Below are positions 60,584 through 64,000 of a stretch of DNA of 64,000 bases, one piece after another. This DNA comes from CAUPWF01 sp963515125. Lineage in GTDB: Bacteria; Bacillota; Clostridia; Lachnospirales; Lachnospiraceae. Position numbers and translations under genes: made by a program. The notes beneath the pieces are model-generated. The model did no database searches and was not told where the DNA came from. It worked only from the letters and a program-made list of their open reading frames with translations. The stretch spans positions 248,001 to 312,000 of the forward strand of contig JBQKKG010000001.1 of NCBI GenBank assembly GCA_052116865.1, in the 5' to 3' direction. The number at the start of each line of letters is the position of its first letter. Position 1 is the stretch's first letter.

Positions 60584-62653
60584 ATGGCACGCTATTTAGT
60601 AATCGTCGAATCACCGGCAAAAGTAAAAACGATAAAAAAATTTTTGGGAAGTAGTTATGTTGTCGCGGCATCAAACGGGCATGTCCGTGATTTACCTAAA
60701 AGCCAATTAGGAATCGATGTGGAACATGATTTTGAACCCAAATACATCACCATTAGAGGGAAAGGGGATATCCTTGCTAATTTAAGGAAAGAGGTAAAAA
60801 AGGCAGATAAAGTTTATCTTGCAACTGACCCTGACCGTGAGGGAGAAGCTATTTCTTGGCATCTGTCAAAGGCATTGAAATTAGAAGATCAAAAGATTTA
60901 TCGTATTAGTTTTAATGAAATTACAAAGAATGCTGTCAAGGAATCAATCAAAGAAGCTAGAGATATTGATATGGATTTAGTAGATGCACAACAAGCGCGA
61001 CGAGCATTAGACAGAATTGTAGGATACCGTATTAGTCCATTGCTATGGGCAAAGGTTAAAAGAGGACTTAGTGCAGGACGTGTACAGTCAGTTGCCCTGC
61101 GTATTATTGCAGACAGAGAGGAAGAGATTAACGCCTTTATACCAGAAGAATATTGGAGTCTAGAAGCAACCTTTCAGGTTAAAGGAGAAAAAAAACCTTT
61201 GATTGCGAAGTTCTATGGTACAGAAAAGAAAAAAATGACGATTCATACCAAAAATGAATTGGATGAGATATTAAAGTCGGTTGAAAATGCTACTTATTCT
61301 ATTGCTGATATTAAAAAGAGTGAGCGAATGAAAAAAGCACCAGTTCCATTTACAACTAGTACCTTACAGCAAGAAGCGTCTAAAGCATTAAATTTTGCAA
61401 CTTCGAAAACGATGAGAATTGCACAACAGCTATACGAAGGTATTGATATTAAGGGAAATGGTACTGTGGGGCTAATCACATACTTGCGTACAGATTCTAC
61501 TAGAATCTCTGAAGAAGCAGATATAAATGCAAGAGAATATGTTGAAAAGGTATATGGTCCTGAATATGCTGCGCAGGGGGAAAAGAAAAAAGAGGATGGT
61601 AAGAAGATTCAAGATGCCCATGAAGCAATTCGACCAACGGATATTACGAGGACACCTGCTTCAGTAAAAGAATCTTTATCCAGAGATCAATTTCGATTGT
61701 ATCAGTTGATTTGGAAACGATTTACTGCTAGTAGAATGAAGCCAGCAAAGTATGAAACCACATCGGTAAAAATTGGTGCAGGAGAATATAGATTTTCAGT
61801 ATCAGCATCCAAGGTATTGTTCGAAGGATTTCGTTTGGCTTATATTGAGTCTGATGAGGAAAAAGAAGAAAACAATGTTTTGGTGAAGGGACTTGAGAAA
61901 GATACCATTATAACAAAGGATCATTTTGAGTCTAAACAGCACTTTACTCAACCACCAGCTCACTATACAGAGGCAGCATTAGTTAAGACCTTGGAGGAAC
62001 TAGGAATTGGTCGCCCAAGTACGTATGCACCAACTATTTCTACTATTATTGCTAGAAGATATGTAGCAAAAGAAGAGAAAAATTTATATCTCACAGAAAT
62101 AGGTGAGGTTGTCAACAATATGATGAAACAGTCTTTTGGAACCATTGTGGATGTGAATTTTACAGCTAATATGGAAGGACTTCTGGATATGGTTGCGGAG
62201 GGCAAGGTAGAATGGAAATCTGTGATTCGTAATTTTTATCCAGACTTAGATGAGGCAGTCAAAATAGCAGAAAAAGAACTGGAGAGTGTAAAAATAGAAG
62301 ATGAAGTTACGGATGTGATTTGCGAAGAGTGTGGACGCAATATGGTAATTAAGTATGGACCACATGGTCGTTTCTTAGCATGTCCTGGATTTCCAGATTG
62401 TAGAAATACTAAGCCATATCTTGAAAAAATAGGAGTCGAATGTCCAAATTGTGGAAAAGATATAGTACTTAGAAAGACTAAGAAAGGTAGAAAATACTAC
62501 GGATGTGAGAATAATCCGGAATGTGATTTTATGTCATGGCAAAAACCTTCAAAAGAAAAGTGTCCTGAATGTGGAGGATATATGGTTGAAAAAGGAAATA
62601 AATTAGTCTGTGCAAACGAGCAATGTGGATATGTGATAAATAATAAAAAATAA
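60584..62653 (+). CDS. topA: DNA topoisomerase I
   Basis: 689 residues of a type IA topoisomerase: TOPRIM near the N-terminus (YLVIVESPAKVKTI), the DPDREGEAISWHL motif, and the active-site tyrosine in TYLRTDSTRIS. Three C-terminal zinc fingers follow (CEECG...CPGFPDC, CPNCG...CENNPEC, CPECG...CANEQC). It relaxes negative supercoils. It starts after GAAGGAG. Confidence 0.97.
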   Translation: MARYLVIVESPAKVKTIKKFLGSSYVVAASNGHVRDLPKSQLGIDVEHDFEPKYITIRGKGDILANLRKEVKKADKVYLATDPDREGEAISWHLSKALKLEDQKIYRISFNEITKNAVKESIKEARDIDMDLVDAQQARRALDRIVGYRISPLLWAKVKRGLSAGRVQSVALRIIADREEEINAFIPEEYWSLEATFQVKGEKKPLIAKFYGTEKKKMTIHTKNELDEILKSVENATYSIADIKKSERMKKAPVPFTTSTLQQEASKALNFATSKTMRIAQQLYEGIDIKGNGTVGLITYLRTDSTRISEEADINAREYVEKVYGPEYAAQGEKKKEDGKKIQDAHEAIRPTDITRTPASVKESLSRDQFRLYQLIWKRFTASRMKPAKYETTSVKIGAGEYRFSVSASKVLFEGFRLAYIESDEEKEENNVLVKGLEKDTIITKDHFESKQHFTQPPAHYTEAALVKTLEELGIGRPSTYAPTISTIIARRYVAKEEKNLYLTEIGEVVNNMMKQSFGTIVDVNFTANMEGLLDMVAEGKVEWKSVIRNFYPDLDEAVKIAEKELESVKIEDEVTDVICEECGRNMVIKYGPHGRFLACPGFPDCRNTKPYLEKIGVECPNCGKDIVLRKTKKGRKYYGCENNPECDFMSWQKPSKEKCPECGGYMVEKGNKLVCANEQCGYVINNKK

Positions 62654-62775
62654 TCTAGGAATAGATTGTAGATTTGCAAATTGTATGATAATATAAACAT
62701 ATGCATTAAATTTTTGACAATTTCTATTAAATTAGAAAAATAACGATAATTTTTTCCGTGAATGGGGGCGATGTA

Positions 62776-63558
62776 ATGAGTGTGCAGTTACTAGACAAAA
62801 CAAGAAAGATTAATAAATTGTTGCATAATAACAACTCGAGTAAGGTAATATTTAATGATATTTGTGAAGTCCTTACAGAAATTCTGCTATCAAACGTGTT
62901 GGTTGTTAGCAAAAAAGGAAAAGTTCTAGGAATAGGTAACTGTGACGGTGTGGATGCAATTCATGAATTGATTAAAGATGAAATTGGCGGTCATATTGAT
63001 GAAATGTTAAATGAGCGTTTGCTTAGTATTTTATCAACCAAAGAAAATGTAAATTTGGAAACCCTAGGATTTGGGGCGAGCTCAGTAAGCGGGTATCAAG
63101 CAATTATTACACCTATAGATATTGCGGGTGAGAGGCTTGGAACTCTATTTATATATAAGAAGGATAAAGTATATGAAATAGATGATATTATTTTAAGCGA
63201 ATACGGGACTACTGTTGTTGGTTTAGAAATGTTACGTTCTGTGAATGAAGAAAGTGCTGAGGAGACGAGGAAAGAGCAGATTGTACAGTCTGCTATTAGT
63301 ACATTGTCTTTTTCGGAATTGGAGGCTATCATTCATATTTTTGATGAATTAGAAGGGGCAGAAGGGATACTAGTGGCCAGTAAAATAGCGGATCGTGTTG
63401 GAATTACAAGATCTGTTATTGTAAATGCTCTTAGAAAATTTGAAAGTGCTGGTGTCATAGAGTCAAGATCTTCTGGCATGAAGGGAACATATATTAAAGT
63501 CGTGAATGACTTTGTGTTTAAAGAATTGGAAAAAATAAAAAAAGATAAATTGCGATAA
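62776..63558 (+). CDS. codY: GTP/branched-chain amino acid-sensing repressor CodY
   Basis: 260 residues: an N-terminal GAF domain (SVQLLDKTRKINKLLHNN is the typical start) and a C-terminal winged helix with IADRVGITRSVIVNALRKFE and SGMKGTYIKV. CodY represses nutrient-scavenging genes while GTP and branched-chain amino acids are high. The ATG at 62776 follows GGGGGCG by about 7 nt; the open frame starts with GTG at 62758 without an RBS. A terminator follows at 63574-63603. Confidence 0.96.
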   Translation: MSVQLLDKTRKINKLLHNNNSSKVIFNDICEVLTEILLSNVLVVSKKGKVLGIGNCDGVDAIHELIKDEIGGHIDEMLNERLLSILSTKENVNLETLGFGASSVSGYQAIITPIDIAGERLGTLFIYKKDKVYEIDDIILSEYGTTVVGLEMLRSVNEESAEETRKEQIVQSAISTLSFSELEAIIHIFDELEGAEGILVASKIADRVGITRSVIVNALRKFESAGVIESRSSGMKGTYIKVVNDFVFKELEKIKKDKLR

Positions 63559-63573
63559 GGATAAAATAATAGC

Positions 63574-63603
63574 AAAAGGGTATCAGACTTCTGATGCCCT
63601 TTT
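63574..63603 (+). terminator. Terminator after codY
   Basis: AAAAGGGTATCAGA (63574-63587) pairs with 63590-63603 (one mismatch) and has a short tail. The 2-nt loop is tight, so the stem probably opens at the base of the loop. Confidence 0.8.
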
Positions 63604-63625
63604 ACATGTAAAGGGGGTACGGTAG

Positions 63626-63931
63626 ATGTACGAAGGTTGTAAAGTTGAGTTACAGATGGAACAAGTTGTTTTGTTGGGAGAAAAAATGGATGATACAGTA
63701 TATACATGCGATATTGTCGAATATAACCAAGAAGAAGAACGCATTTTCTTATTACTAAAAAATAATGCCTTAATTGATCTCTCCCTAGATGCGAAATATA
63801 AATGTTATATTTTCTCGGAAGAACAAAAGTTAATATGTTTAGGAATGGTTAAATCAAGGTATCAAAGTGCAATTGGTAACATGATTGAATTTCAAATTGA
63901 AAATGGATTTTATAAAAATAGTATAAACTAA
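63626..63931 (+). CDS. Small protein of unknown function (PilZ/YcgR-N-like beta fold?)
   Basis: 101 residues, rich in alternating hydrophobic and charged strands (VYTCDIVEYNQEEERIFLLL, ISLDAKYKCYIF). The pattern, with a VVLLGEK opening and a final short helix, resembles the N-terminal domain of PilZ/YcgR-type flagellar brake proteins, but I am not certain. An AGGGGGT RBS precedes the ATG. Flagellar genes often lie downstream of codY in this clade, which would fit, but they are outside the window. Confidence 0.6.
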   Translation: MYEGCKVELQMEQVVLLGEKMDDTVYTCDIVEYNQEEERIFLLLKNNALIDLSLDAKYKCYIFSEEQKLICLGMVKSRYQSAIGNMIEFQIENGFYKNSIN

Positions 63932-63953
63932 ATATAAACTCCTATAAAGTGTG

Positions 63954-63982
63954 TTGACAAATTGAAACTGTAGTGATATTTT
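63954..63982 (+). promoter_or_regulatory. Promoter of a gene beyond the window
   Basis: TTGACA (63954-63959), a 17-bp spacer and TATTTT (63977-63982), directed out of the right edge. Confidence 0.55.
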
Positions 63983-64000
63983 ATATCTAGAACAATTTAG

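Noticed and set aside
62719..62733. Possible CodY box before codY (AATTTCTATTAAATT)
   Set aside because: It matches the consensus at 11 of 15 positions in AT-rich DNA, which is not convincing without binding data.
1..64000. CRISPR arrays, prophage, insertion sequences
   Set aside because: I found no regularly spaced repeats, transposase, integrase or phage structural genes.

Overview
The window looks like a chromosomal segment of an anaerobic, low-GC, spore-forming Firmicute, most likely a Lachnospiraceae-type Clostridium relative. I judge this from the AT-rich codon use, strong AGGAGG-type ribosome binding sites, T-box, TPP and yybP-ykoY leaders, sigma-K, CodY, an [FeFe]-hydrogenase-type sensor, and the gene orders ireB-ruvX-DUF1292-fur-rnj and comM-dprA-topA-codY. 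The genus is an inference. I see no prophage, insertion sequence or CRISPR array; nearly all of it is core or near-core genome.

Layout. 0.1-3.7 kb: orphan tryptophan synthase beta, then a divergent MATE pump and MerR regulator sharing a textbook MerR operator. 3.7-6.9 kb: a three-gene operon of a [2Fe-2S] ferredoxin, a sensory [FeFe]-hydrogenase with a PAS domain, and a SpoIIE-type PP2C phosphatase; this is the most interesting system here, a candidate H2/redox-to-phosphoprotein relay. 7.0-9.4 kb: threonine catabolism (tdh-kbl). 9.7-14.5 kb: an EF-G paralogue, an unknown membrane protein and an AEC transporter. 15.1-17.9 kb: T-box-controlled leuS. 18-19.7 kb: a CPBP-like membrane protein and CorA. 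19.8-23.8 kb: a thiamine salvage operon (thiE, thiD, thiW, thiM, a HAD phosphatase and a thiamine-binding protein) behind a TPP riboswitch. 23.8-24.1 kb: a Fur-box gene for a tiny Cys-rich FeoB-associated protein.

24.3-31.8 kb: a secreted/anchored protein, then a NarL-type two-component system divergent from a three-gene ABC exporter (LnrJK-LnrLMN-like), and a YoaK-type membrane protein. 31.9-39.4 kb: an ABC-F ATPase, DUF6512, a Gfo/Idh oxidoreductase, a large soluble hybrid histidine kinase and a class-I amidotransferase-like hydrolase. 39.4-45.2 kb: sbcDC, a cell-wall amidase and mntP behind a manganese riboswitch. 45.3-49.4 kb: prmA, rsmE, a NifS-type desulfurase and thiI. 49.5-56.4 kb: an HPr-like protein lacking the active-site His, mtaB, ireB, ruvX, DUF1292, fur, rnj, trmR and a U32 protein (probable tRNA ho5U/mo5U pathway). 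56.4-64 kb: sigK without a pro-sequence, a lone Hpt protein, tRNA-Pro(CGG), comM, dprA, topA, codY and a small unknown gene.

Intergenic DNA carries two families of dispersed palindromic elements (copies near 6.9 and 9.65 kb; and near 8.16, 31.85, 45.23 and possibly 56.45 kb). Some sit exactly between convergent genes and probably act as bidirectional terminators. Start codons were adjusted from the longest open frame wherever a ribosome binding site clearly favoured an internal start.
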